The position numbers and the translations under genes are program-made. Source: Lichenostomus cassidix (taxonomy: Eukaryota > Chordata > Aves > Passeriformes > Meliphagidae). From it: DNA of 64,000 bases. Positions 28,201 to 40,378 of the stretch are shown here, piece by piece (the first letter of the stretch is position 1; every line of letters begins with the position of its first letter). The notes beneath the pieces were generated by a model. The model was not told the origin of the DNA and did not search any database. It saw only the letters and a program-made list of their open reading frames with translations. The stretch spans positions 101,773,443-101,837,442 of the forward strand of contig CM039182.1 in the NCBI GenBank assembly GCA_008360975.2, given 5' to 3'.

Positions 28201-29020
28201 GAGATCCTGTAGATATTTTTACTGCAGCAAGTTCCAGGAAGCAAAACTTTGACATGCTTTTTATTGACAAAAACAAGAAAACATAGTCAATATCCAGACA
28301 GTTGTTTAGGGAACAAATGTATAAGTATTGACATGTTATAGCACAGAGGAGCTAAAGCTGAAAAGGAGAATTGCAGCTAAATGGTGCACAGGTCTAGGCC
28401 TGATGATTGGGCTGGGCAATTAAAGAAGGATTAAGGGAAATATCTATTTTATGAGAAGTCTTTTTTCTACAGCATTTGAGAGAATGTGGATTAGGAAACA
28501 TGACAGTGTCCTCACTATGATGGTACCCAGAATCTTATGAACTCTCTCAGAGATATGATCAAAGAAAGACATGTTCTTCTTCAAAGAAAACATAAAAAAT
28601 AAAGTTGTGTCTCTCAGACCCCACAGCTGAAGACTTAAAAGAAAAAGCATAGTGAAAATATTCTGCTGAGACAGACTGGGCTTTAATACGAAACACCAAG
28701 GAGCTATAGGGAGTTGTAAGTTCAGAAAATAAATGTTTAATTGTCATGTGGGCAGCAGGTGGAGAGGAGGAAGAAAGACTGCAACTAATGAGAGAGGAGA
28801 ACATCATTTGGTATTAAAAGATAGCAAAAGATTTCACTCTTAAGGGTAGAGCTGCAAAACCATTAATAGATTAAAAGTCAAATTACATACTAAAATTATT
28901 AAATTTAATTAACATAATAAATTAACTTTTAAAATGTCGGTTTTCATTATTCTTTTTCTGTGTAGGAGTTATGTGTGTTCTTCCAAGACTACCAAAAGAT
29001 ATTGTTCTACTTGCCAGAAG
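25250..29020. other. Non-coding sequence, no gene seen
   Basis: No supportable gene. The sequence includes a somewhat GC-richer stretch near 26150-26290, an A11 run at 27414-27424 within a wider poly-A and poly-T patch, and open frames up to 131 codons (minus strand, 27872-27477). None of these frames carries a recognisable motif, and none shows a convincing splice-bounded layout. Confidence 0.65.
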
Positions 29021-29072
29021 CTGAACTCGTTGGGTCCTGTGGGTCCCTACCAACTCAGAAAATTCTATAAAA
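29021..29072 (+). mobile_element. Short CR1 3'-end fragment, plus strand
   Basis: The bases around 29030-29070 contain CTGTGGGTCCCTACCAACTC followed by AGAAAATTCTATAA. This closely follows one common avian CR1 3' terminus (GTGGGTCCCTTCCAACTC, then a block ending in TTCTATGATT). Only the last 50 or so bases are recognisable; the 5' boundary is not clear. It is probably a heavily truncated, old insertion. Confidence 0.6.
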
Positions 29073-32000
29073 CTTCCACCTTGACCTTGCAAATAGATCT
29101 TTGCCCAAAAATCCTTAGATGAAAATATTAAACAGATATTTTCTTGCAAAAAACCCTCTGTCAGTAGCCAAAGTCGGGGCTCAAAATCTTACTAAGCAAT
29201 AGATACATATAAAGAAAAGAGAGTTAACACCATTTAGAAAACCATGGCACTGAATGGACTTTTTCTTAGAACCTCGCTTTGTCTTTTCCATTTTTAAGAA
29301 GTTTATTCTTTTTATACTAGTATTCATGTTCTTCTAAGAAAAGCTGGATTTTAAGCATCTCAAATTAAATAAAAGGACATTTATATCATCCTTTTCATGA
29401 TAGATTTGCCTTTTGTGGGTTTGGAAGAAAACTAAATAAAAATCTCATATGACATGTGGCTTTACTTCTACTTTTTCTTTATTTTTACATGTTTATATGG
29501 TAATCTATTTGATCCATGAATAAAAACAATGTCTAGGTTATTTTACCACTCTGGAAATGCTGTCTTATTGTTGAGCTTTGTTTGCTGAATTATGCAGGCA
29601 TGATCAGAAATAGTTATTACTTTTGCTTTGTCCCTTATATTAATGCTATATTTCAGTATACTTCTTTGACAGACTCATTTAGACGCATGGGCAGACTGGA
29701 GAGCAGTGCATCTTCTCCTGCATTTTATTATTGTGAATCCATAGCAAATGCTTCATTGTCAGTTAGAACTGACAAAAAGGAACCATTTTTAAGTCTTAAA
29801 AGCCTGACTTTCTCTGTCTGCAGCTAGGGTAACAAAGGTAAGAATAATATTTTTTCATAGAGGAATGAAATTATTCCTGTCTTTCTTCACTTCTTGTATT
29901 TCTTACAGTCTTTTGTGGTGTTCTCAGGTTTTAGAGTTAAGTGAAGCCTTTTGCCGTTTACCTGAAGCTTTTTGCCATTTCAAAACTTACCCATACAGTT
30001 CTTCTGAAGGTTTTGGAGAGCTTAGATTTGCAAGAAATCAATGTGGATTAATGACCCCACTTTTGGTCTCTACCTTGCTTCAATTTGAGCAGAACTGTAC
30101 TTTCAAAGAAAGCTGAATTTACTGAGAGATTTTTTCAAACTTCTTTCCTTGAATGAGACAACAATTTTCTGTCTTTCTGCATTGCAAAGATTTCATTGTC
30201 CTCAACAAGCTTTATGTTTCTTCAAGCATTTTCCAGAGAATATATTGTATTATATAATTATATGACATCCCTTTCCAGCTTAATGTATTCATTCACAATA
30301 TTTGCATTCTATTTAAGTATTGCATCTCCTATAATGATGAAAATCTTACATATTCTTTTGGTAATGACTAAGCTAACCAGGAAGTTTAGATTTAAGGCTG
30401 AGAACCCAAACGCAGTTAGTTCTGTAGCCCTCAAAGCAAAGACATATCTCATTCTAACTGACATAAAATCTAAATTATGTAATAAAACAGACATAAACAT
30501 TAGCAAAAGAGATTAAAATCATATTAGCCAGCTAGGCATTTCCCCCAATTACAACATAAGAACTGAAGGTCAAAACGTGTTAGCTGAACGTGCACAGAGC
30601 ATAATTTTTCAGTTTAAAATCCCCCAGCATTGTGAAGACATCCATTTTGATGTGCAGCCTTGGAGAATAGTTGTATTTGTTGCTTTTGTGCACTCCTTGC
30701 TTGCACAAGAGTGGTGCTCATGTGACAATAGTCTTGGGAGAGAATCAGTGAAAATTTGTGTGGACAGTGCTGATACGAGAGAGAGAGATGAATTTAAGTT
30801 GGCAATGTTCTTTGAATTGAAGCTTGTGGAGGTTTCTGATACAGAGATATTAGAAGGTCAGTTGTAAGATTTAGATTCGTACAATGTTTTGAGTTCAAGG
30901 CTGCAGAGACCACTTGAGGTTTCCATTATGATGCTTTAATGAGGTGATTAGTCTAAGAAAATTATTCCATTTCAAACCTGTACCATTAGAAGAATCATTC
31001 TACCTTATGGGACGTTGCACTGTGTTCTGACAACGTGATTGTTTCAGTATTGTATTCACAGTAAAATAAAATTAAGGGGAAATTAAAAACTCTAAGCAGG
31101 ACTTCTGAATAGCGCTATAGGCAAAGAGTAAACCAATTGGTGTTACATTGCTTAGTGCATCAGGAATCAGAAGAAATGTTAGATAGTGAAAAGACAGAAT
31201 TAGAGGAAGGTAGCATTCCTTGAATGAGGTGACTAAAGAAATGGGTGGTCATGGAATGTGGCAGAAAAAGCACCACCATTAATAAAAATCAAAACTTTGA
31301 AACAATAAACCATTAGCAAGAATCTCAAAAATATTCTGATCTGAACTCAATGCCTGAAAACAAGATTGATGGCATTCCTCCTAACAAATATCTGACTTAC
31401 TGCTTCTTAAATAACATCTGTTACCACTGACTGCATAATCTATTGACACAATCAGCTCCAGAGCTGCTTTCATCAGCTTTGCTGATGTATAAACTGAATC
31501 TTTTTGTTTCTTATTTAGGCTTGTTTCTTCTTCTTTGTGGACATCACATACCCCATATTTAGGAAGCAGGTTTTTTGTGTATTTCAAAACTGTTAATATG
31601 TTCTCTGTGTTCTTTTCTCTATCAAAATAAATAACCCCAATTAATCCTATCCTTTTTCAAAGATGATTTTTTCCTAGACTTCATTATTTTGACCAACATT
31701 TTTCCTGACATATAGCACCCCAAACTGGGCCTGTTCCTCCAACTAAACCCTTTTACATTATCTGTGTGAAAAGAAAATGAGAAAATTTAAAAATTGTCAT
31801 TTTTTTCTGCACAGAAAAGAATGGCTAGTTTAACTGTTGAAATATATTTTGAAAAACAGATTAGTTTAATTAAAATGCATTACATGTGCACATCAACATG
31901 GCTTTGAAGTGCCTTGTGGTTGGGGATAGAACTTTCACATCTGATATTTTCAGATTTAAGCAAAATGCTTTCTTCATTGAGATTTTTCTATTTTTTCCTG

Positions 32001-33690
32001 GAGCCATTTAAGTTTTCATTGGTATGATTCTTCATGAAAAATTTGAAATTGCACATGAAATTTTGCACACTTTACTATCTAACCATGTATCTATTCCAAT
32101 CACTCTAAATAACACTGGACTGACACAAGCCTTCTTTTGGAAACAAGTGTTATATCTAATATATCTCATAGCTTTTTGTGTAATTTCCCATGTTTTGAAA
32201 AAGAAGTGATTTTTTGGGTGACAAATTTACAGCTGGCAAATACATACTTGTTACAAAAGTCCAAGAAATGTCTGTAAAATTTCAGTGGAAGATAAAAAAA
32301 CTGTGAGTGAACAGTGCACAACAAGTCAAGGTTGACAATATATGTTGTCAGTGTTCATTTGAATAGCTCATACACATCACCTCATTCAAAATTAATTGCA
32401 AGCAACAGAGGAAATACTTGACATCATTGTGGAGAGCTTAATAAAAAAAGCTGTTTAACATGAACCATCCACTAAGAAAGTGAAGAAATCAATAGATTAC
32501 CTAGAGTAGAACATGTAATGGAGAATAGTGAGGGTGTCACTGTCTTGAAAAAATGAACACATGAATATACCCATGTTGAATCTGCTCCTAAAGAATGGAT
32601 GGTTCAGAAAAGAAAAGACTGGAATGATGAGTATTACAAACCTCTATTAAAATATGCTGAAAAGAGAATTTGCACTGAAGAGGAGATGAACAAAAGAATT
32701 CATGACAGATATTATTAAGGCAATAACTTGTGCTGAGAGTGCAAATAAGAAAATTGCTCATCCTGTGCAACCATGTAAAAATGACTGACAAAAGAACAAT
32801 TGAAAGTAAAGCCAGACCTACCCAAGACAAATCTCTGATATTTGCTGGCTATGTCCTAAAAGGTGGGACACAACAACTTTTCCCAGCTTTCTGGAAAAGA
32901 GTGTGCAGCACATCAGGTCCCACCCAAACAGTGCAAAAGTGCTATAGATTTGTCCTTTTTTTCCCAATTTTCCAGAAGAAAAGCCCATTATGTTGGTCAA
33001 AATCCATCCACCTTCCCAAGGAGCCTCAGTATCAAAACAGCTTTATTTTTAGCAAGCAGCTGACCTGCTATCTGCAAGTAAGTAGTACTAGCCATAGATA
33101 TTGTGACAATATAAATATTGATATAAAAATAGCAATACAATACAAAAGGATGAAGAAAACCACATGTAGATAATGACAACATTCACATTATTATTATTTT
33201 AGGAAGGAAATAAAACTCATTAGCATGATTGCATGATTTTACTATATATATTATGTTATTATATCTGCTCCACACCCTTGTAAGAAATGGAAATATTAGA
33301 AAAAGATTCATCTGCTTAATCATGAAAAACTTAAAACAAATTCAGATTAATAAAATGTTAAGAACTCCAGTTTTAAATCTCTGGGTGGTATGCATTTCAG
33401 TGACCTATTTTTCTCACCAATTTGTTGCTCAATGTTCTTTTTTACATTTTGATGGCGTTCATTTTGTACCTGTCTGGTGACTAATGGGGCAATGTTTGCT
33501 TAACAATCAGTGCTGCAGATGGTGCCCAGCCTGGAGCTGGAACCATGTATGGAAATCTCATTATAACTAAAGAAACCAAACTCTTGATTTAGATTATGCG
33601 ATCATGAAAAAAAATTAAGTTTCGTGTGATGTTAAAATGCTGGCATGGTGGCAAAATCATAAAAGCAAGGAAATGTGCTAAGGCTTTCCC
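29073..33690. other. AT-rich non-coding sequence, no gene seen
   Basis: No supportable gene. The longest open frame is 147 codons (plus, 32730-33173), overlapped by antisense frames. Its translation shows no domain I recognise. The frame at 30577-30867 (96 codons) begins at GTG and also lacks any family resemblance. No transposon was recognised. Confidence 0.65.
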
Positions 33691-35060
33691 AAACTGCTTT
33701 ACTCTTCACCCCGAAGCTGGCAGCAGGCACGGCCCCATGCGCTCTCAAAGGAGATAATTTATCACGAGGGATGCTGCATTTGCCAAAAAGCCTAAACAGC
33801 AAGTTGCTTTAACAAATATCTTTCCCTTGTTGTTGTCACTGCCTTGTGGCACTTAAAAGAAGTATAAACTGAATTATTCAGTCTTGCGCAGCAGCACTCA
33901 AAGTTTCTCTCCAGGGCTTCGTGGAAGACCACTGCCTTTGAGCACAGGAGATGGATTTTCTGCAGCTCACACCAGATAAACGTGCTTTCCCTGCACCCAA
34001 ATCTGCTCATGTTTTTCACATGAAGTGAGAATGCACAGAGGAATCGCTCTGTTGATCTGCACATTTGCAGGCTGAGGAAAGCTTGAAACACCCATGGCAT
34101 TTCTTGCTTGCTCCTACAAATACCCAAAACTGTAGCAACAAAAGGTTTTGTGCTTGTCTGGAAAAGTTTAAAATGACAGGCCTAGTAATTTTAATTGGCC
34201 CATATGCTTCAACAAGCTTATATAAAAGGATTTTTCACAAAAATGAAGCTGTTTTATCTCCTGAATTTTCAAATCTTGCATAATGCCTCACATTGCTAGC
34301 TCATAGTGCTTTCATTAGTGAAATGTGTTAAGATCATCATATTTCCATTGGGAAGTTTCAGTACAGTCTTGCAAGTAGCCTAGTACTTATAATAAGCTCC
34401 TGGTTCATAGCTCTAGTACTTAGATTTAGTAATTAAGTTACATCCCAAAATGCACTGTACCACTAATTTAGGGTATTTCTGGCTTTAGGGGCCCATGTGC
34501 TAATTGTAGAAACAAATTTATTCACAGTAAATTAAGACAAACAGGAAGGCCTTCAGCTGAAGTACTGTGGAGAATATTTGCCAAAGCTGAAATGGATTAA
34601 AAAGCTTCAGTAAGACTTTGTACTACCAAACTAAATGAAACACGTTTCAGAATTTAAACATAAATAGATAATTCAGTTTTTTAAAATACCTAGGGAGCAT
34701 TAACCGAGAGGCATGCAGGCTAAATCTTGAAGAAATGCCACTGCTTTAAATGCTTTAAGCTTTGCTAGCATAACTGGCAGAGTGTATTTCTACTTAAAGG
34801 AGAATACAATTCTATTAAAATTGTTTAAGTACAAATTTTCATAATGTGTGAGAAAGCACACATTCTTGTGCTTCATTTTGTACATTTTTCCTGAGATTAA
34901 ACCTTGGTGTTTTGGATTACTGTTATATTTTGATTACTGTTATAAAACTGTAATTAAAAGAGGTGCAGCTCGTAATTGAAAACTTTCCACTTACAAACTG
35001 CTGTGTTCTTCCACTACAAAATGTGGAAATTAGATAATCACATAATAAGAAAACTATTAA
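33691..35060. promoter_or_regulatory. Possible conserved non-coding element or enhancer block
   Basis: The left part (33700-34080) has more CpG dinucleotides than the surroundings (CACCCCGAAG, CACGGCCCCATGCGC, TTGCGCAGC, GGCTTCGTGG). The right part (34170-35000) is dense in homeodomain-type cores: TTTTAATTGG near 34189, GCTAATTG near 34499, GTAATTAAAAG and CGTAATTG near 34950-34978. It also has a strong TATATAAAAGG at about 34219 with an inverted CCAAT (ATTGG) about 25 bases upstream. This mix is typical of vertebrate conserved regulatory DNA, but the motifs are short and common in AT-rich sequence. The call is inference; conservation was not tested. Confidence 0.25.
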
Positions 35061-37261
35061 TACCTGCTGTCTCATCCACAGACAAGCAGCAGATGTAGAG
35101 ATTTAAGCATTCTGACAATTATCTGGTAACTAGTGTTAGTATAGTGTTAGTTGAACAAATATTGCTTTTAATTGGATCAAAAGCATTCCTGAATGTAATG
35201 AGATCAGTCTCCTACTTTGGGTTTTATTTCTCCTTTGGTAAGTACTTGTAATGGTCATTCCATGACATGCCATACAAGCATGACACATTTTTTTCTGTGG
35301 TAACAGGACTACTTTGTGAATCAGCTACAAACCTGACATCCACAATTGCATTACTTAGCCACAAGGACACAGGTATCTTCTTTCCCTTTCAGCCAAATAA
35401 TAAATCCCTTTCTTATCAGTCCATGAAGTAAAGAGGCTTTACTGTCTTCTGGGTATTCATCAATCTAGCTTCATGGTGCAGCCCAGCAGTGGGGCACACA
35501 TGGGCTGGGGAGGAGGCTGCTCTGTACCCTGGGAAGCAGAGGGCTTGCACTCCCTGGCTGCACCATCACTGCCCTGGGAAATGCAGAGCAGTGCTGTCTG
35601 GTTAAAGTTAAGATTGATGAAGAAATAGAAGACTTGTCTCCCTTTGGACCAAACTTGTTTTTCTTCCTTTTTCACACCAAAATCTCTTCCTCAGACTAGT
35701 GAAACTGGAATAATAAACTAAGGGGAAAATAAAAAGATTGCATGGCTGTGTCCTCACACTAAATTCTAAGAATAGATTATTTAACTTTTCTTTATGGAGA
35801 GTTAAGGCCACCGATGTGTCCCTGAGGATAGCTAGCTGCCTGCATGAAAAATACACTCTCTGCATTTGTTGACCTTATGATTCACTTGCTAGTTTCAATC
35901 AGATTCTTCAGAACACCCAAGTTTCCTGATGCTGAAAAAGTCTCAACCTTGAACTCCGATGACCTCTTCCAGAGGTACAGTTTCACTGAGAAATCGGAAA
36001 TGTTTCTGCTGTAACAAAACTTGTGGGAATAAAGCCCAAAGGAGATGCTACCACAGGGGGCATAACTCAATTTTAGGCAATGGAGTTTTGGTTATTTACA
36101 AAGCAACTTGTCCCCAAGTGCCCATGTAATTCAAAGTGTACTCAGGATATGTATTGTAGGGTAGGATCTAAGTTCCCATTTCTTACCCTCATGACATGGT
36201 TGAGTTTTGATGGTCTCTAGAATTAAGTCAGTGTAGTTGGTTTGACTTCAGTGCTGCATTTAGAAGAACCAACCTAGATTTTGCTAATTTTGAAACATTT
36301 CCTTTAACAAAATGAATACAATTAAAAAGAGATTTACTAAATGACTGTCCAGTTTTGTCTGCTACTGAATGTCTTCAGTGTTCAGAGTTTAATTTAGTTA
36401 CTTTACTTTTCAGAGATTTATTTTAAGCCTTCCTGATTTGTTGAAATAGCAATTTCCACATTGTATAATCTGTTTATAGATTTCAGCCGCTAGAAGGTTG
36501 TTAGGGATATGAATCTATCTTGCCTTCAGGCATGTCTGTCAAAGACTGATTTGAAATGAAAAAATAATTACATACTGTTGCAGATTATGTTTTGATGATA
36601 TTTTTGATATCCAATACAACTGAAACAGGCTTTTTTTCTTTAGGGGAGAATAAAAACAGCAAAATCACTTTGTTCCAGTGGAAGGAGCAGTTTCATCTAT
36701 ACTTATGCTAAAAAATCTGTAATCGGGACTGGAAGCACTCTCTGTGAAAAACATGGGATATAATATCTGAGAGAGACAGAATGGGTTTGATTTGTCATCT
36801 TCCCCTCTCAAAGCCTAACTAAGTGAAATATCTACAGTGCTTGAGGAGAGGATTACTTCACCTAATCACTTGTCCCCATGCACAGTTCAGCAGATGTGTT
36901 TTGTAAGTACATGAGAAAAATGCAGGCAGAAGGTAAAGCCTAAGCTCTGGGTGGCAATACAAAGAGGCAGTTTGTCTTCTCTTCCCCTCCTGTGTTGCTG
37001 TGTTGGAGGGAGCTCTTCAGCTCTGGCAGTACAGGAGCAGCATTCCCCTCACAAGCAGTGGTGGTGAGCTGTGTTTTGCCCACAGTTTTCTTTAGTTAGA
37101 ACACTCCTTCACTAGCAAATGCAGAGGAGAGGAGAAAATGAAAGTAGTTTTTGTCATTAATTTTAGTATTCTCTACTGGCTTTGCCTGATTTCAGGTTTA
37201 GCAATGGCAGGGCTGGTAAAAGAATAAAGAATAATTATAATCCAATTCTAAAACTGCAAGG
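35061..37261. other. Non-coding sequence, no gene seen
   Basis: No supportable gene. A short GC-rich patch lies at about 35470-35590, in which minus-strand frames of 71 and 85 codons overlap. I see no motif or family match in them. The rest is AT-rich unique sequence. Confidence 0.65.
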
Positions 37262-37683
37262 AGTGATAGGCTGACAGCAAGCTCATGCAGCTCAACAAGA
37301 GCAAACACAGATCTCTGCATCTGCAGGGGAATAACCCATGCAGCTTCGTTGCAGGCTGGAAAGCAGCTGGGAAGGAGAGGACATGGGGACCTGGCAGGGG
37401 TGTGATGAGGAGTCAGCAACAGGTTCTGGTAGCAATGAAACAGAGTCCCATCAAGGCAGTGTTGGCACATTTATAGTCAGCTCAAACTGCAAATAAGAAA
37501 AAATGTCCTCCCAGAGAGAGTGGTTAGCTCAGGGAGCAGGTTCTCCAGAGAAGATGTGGAACATGCATAATTGGAAATATTCAAAACTCAGCCAGCCAAG
37601 GGCATGGACAGGACTTGTTATCTTTGAGCAGGACCTTGGATCCAAGGACTCTTACTATCTAAATTATTCCATGTTTCTGTGTC
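37262..37683 (+). mobile_element. CR1 LINE fragment with decayed ORF2 tail, plus strand
   Basis: The left half (37262-37470) matches the CR1 ORF2 C-terminal coding region: CATGCAGCTCAACAAGAGCA, GGGGAATAACCCATGCAGC and GGCTGGAAAGCAGC. It translates to a peptide beginning MQLNKSKHRSLHLQGNNP, comparable to the CR1 tail pattern of Asn-Lys, Leu-His-Leu and Asn-Asn-Pro. The right half (37495-37683) switches to the 3' region: AGAGAGAGTGGTTAGCTCAG, AATATTCAAAACTCAGCC, then CTAAATTATTCCATGTTTCT at the end. The stretch expected between these parts (roughly the last 80 codons of ORF2 and the start of the 3' UTR) is missing, so this copy has an internal deletion. It is old and non-functional. Confidence 0.85.
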
Positions 37684-39195
37684 AAAGAAGCCAAGCATAG
37701 GCAACACATTCCTGATCCTCAGGGTAAAGCTCATCTTGTTCATTTCTCCATTTCACAGATCAGAAAAATAAGTAAAAATGAAATAAATACTAAAAGAGGG
37801 GATGGGGGGATAATGGAAGTAGGGAGTTGGATCCTTTCTGGATACATTCATAAGCAGCAATAATCTCTTTGAATTATAAAAATTGCAGCCTAGAGAATTA
37901 TTATGTCAAGCAAACTGTTGGTAGAAACTGACCTGGATTCTATGAGTTTGACATAATTTTATCTGTTTACATGAACTGAGCTGTATGATGAGCTGTTTTT
38001 AACTGTTGGTAATGAACTCCAACAGCTTACAGGACAAATGACAAAGATGGGTCCAACTGTGAAGAGATAAGAGTGAAAATCAGAAGGCTCCTCACAGACC
38101 TACTGCACACTAAATATTTTCCATAAATGCTTTGAAAAAGCTCATGTGGAAAATACTGTAAAAATGTAATAGAATGTTACTCATATTATTGCGCTTAGTA
38201 CAAATTCTCTGACCAATAAAAGATGAAGAACACAACTCTGCTATGGCATAAAATTTATATTAAGCAGAATTACCTATGAAGGGAATCTTTTTAGAAAGCT
38301 GATCCTTAATGACACTCTATCTTTCATCCTATACACATGATTTGCAACCACAGGAAAATAATCTTCCACCTGGCATATAAATGTACAGGATGTCACAAAT
38401 GGGTATATTAAACAACAGAAATGGAGAGCAGACAAAGACATAACAAGAATTTTAAAATAGAGTGTGGCTGTACCAGTAGATTGTGGTTAGCTGCTATTAT
38501 CAGTTTCCAGAAACTGTTGAGTCTTTCCAGTATCAGCCAATCTATATATAGATATGATTTTCATTTTATTGAAAAGCATAATGCTCTTTTAGTCTCATAT
38601 TCTGACAACCACAACACCTCCTCCCACAGTCTCCCATGGCCATGGGCTGTCAATGAGTGCCTTTTACTGGAGCACATGGATCTTAGTCCTTCATTTTCAG
38701 GTTCAGGAGACACTGGGGTAGCAGAGGCTAGACAAACATGAAATGTGAAGATCTGCTCTGTGATAATTACACACGAGTTTTAGGATGCCAGTGTTTGCAA
38801 TGGGATGAAGTTTTAAGACATTGTAAGACCCTGTGTTTCTGTATTTGTGCTGTTTCAGACTATTTTTCTATGCTGCCTACCGAACTTGTTCAACTTTTAG
38901 TCTGAATAACTGTTTCCTGCACTAATTCTAAACAAGGAAAAACTCATCCCAGGCAAGCTTGAAGCAAGTCAGGTGCTATTTTACATCACTGCATGAATTT
39001 CTTTGACACGAGATATACAAAAACATGGAAAAAAAGTGAGGTTACAAAAGTTAAGCTATCAATGCAAAAATACCTTAAATTTTAAGTAAGTTGCAGAAAA
39101 GAAGAAATAATTTGGGTTATACAACTATTCCACACTGACAAATTTCAGAAGTACAATCACTGAGTTCTGAGTATATATTAGAACTGAGTGAAAGA

Positions 39196-39266
39196 ATAAA
39201 AATGAGCAAATAGGAAATAATAAAATGAATAAATATGAACATAAAAATCAACAAATAGGAAATAAT
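39196..39266. repeat. Two-copy direct repeat, 26 bp, period 45 bp
   Basis: The bases 39196-39221 are repeated at 39241-39266 with two differences (AATGAGCAAATAGG versus AATCAACAAATAGG). Both sit in A-rich sequence. Likely a local duplication. Confidence 0.75.
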
Positions 39267-39320
39267 TTCTAATCTAAAGTTTTTTTAATTACATTTGCAA
39301 CCCACTTTAATTTCCCCCCT

Positions 39321-39366
39321 TTATTTTTGTTTGGTTTTTGTTTGTTTTGTTTTGTTTTGGTTTTTT
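39321..39366. repeat. T-rich (GTTTT)n-like simple repeat
   Basis: The stretch is built of T runs interrupted by single or double G, with several GTTTT units in the middle. It reads as a degenerate simple repeat on the plus strand (CAAAA-type on the minus strand). No function is implied. Confidence 0.85.
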
Positions 39367-40334
39367 AATGCATTTAAGCAAATCAAGATTTGTTTTGGCT
39401 GACACACAAGATTTTTCTATTTGAAAAAAGACTTTTTTTGGTGACTAAACAAAATTTGTTGGAGTGAATGCCAGTTGAAGTTTATGAAGTTTAGCTACAA
39501 GAAAGAAACAATGCTATGCACTATGCCTGGGCACAAAATCACAGCCATAATAACGAATTACAGGAGACTAAATAATCCACAACATGGGAATGTTCCATTT
39601 ATTATTAAAAAATCTTAAAATGAAAAAAGGAAGCAAATTTGATACAAGTTGTGCATATTTTCAGAAAATTCAGTAATGAAATATAAATGGTAGACTCAAC
39701 ATATTATTTTCACAATCTCTTGGCCCTTCATGTCATCATATCTTCTCTTAAATAAGAAATGAAATTAATTTATATGCAAGGCAATGTACTAGGTCCACTG
39801 CAATGAGTGGCAAAGATATTACCAATTCAATTTTTTTCTTGCCATTTTTGCCAGATACATCCAAGTTACACATTAACCATTAAGTTCCTCTTTTCCAGAG
39901 CATTCTTTAAATATATGGAGCTACTTGTCCTATTTCTGAAATTGAATGTTGTACAGACCCAAAGCCCATTGATGTTGACGCTGAGAAGACTTCAGTGTTG
40001 TTCCATCCAGTATGAGAAATATTTCACTATCTGCTAGACCAGATTATACCTGGTACATCCCTGGCTACCAAGAAGAGCAGGAGGAGAGAAAGCTCCCCGC
40101 CTTTCCTGGGTCCCCTTTGAAAGGTTTAGGTGCAGCAAAAATAAGTGAGTTTCTGAGGTCACCTGGCTATTTCTTGCTCCTGTGCCTGCAAGGGTCAGCA
40201 GCAGACAGAGCCCTGAGCTTGGAGAGCAAATGGGGTTTCCTGCCAGCTCTGCAGTTACTAGAGAAAACAGGTGGTAAGAAAGGAGATTTTGCAGCCTTTT
40301 ACAAAGCAGGGCTCACCCTCAGTGTGAGTCACTG

Positions 40335-40378
40335 AATATTGGATACAGTCTAGTCTAATATTGGATACAGTCTAGTCT
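40335..40378. repeat. Perfect 22-bp tandem duplication
   Basis: Bases 40335-40356 are repeated exactly at 40357-40378. The unit contains ATTGGATACAGTCTAG. Exact identity suggests a recent event, and the copy number may vary between individuals. Confidence 0.95.

Noticed and set aside
30577..30867. 96-codon frame with an acidic, protein-like composition
   Set aside because: It begins at GTG, not ATG, and has no convincing splice sites at its borders or family resemblance.
32730..33173. Longest open frame (147 codons, plus strand)
   Set aside because: No recognisable domain, overlapped by several antisense and same-strand frames, and AT-rich composition like its flanks. Length is within what chance gives in 64 kb.
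34219..34229. TATATAAAAGG as a stand-alone promoter
   Set aside because: A strong TATA match with an upstream ATTGG, but no donor or exon-like segment follows at the expected distance. I kept it only as part of the possible regulatory block.
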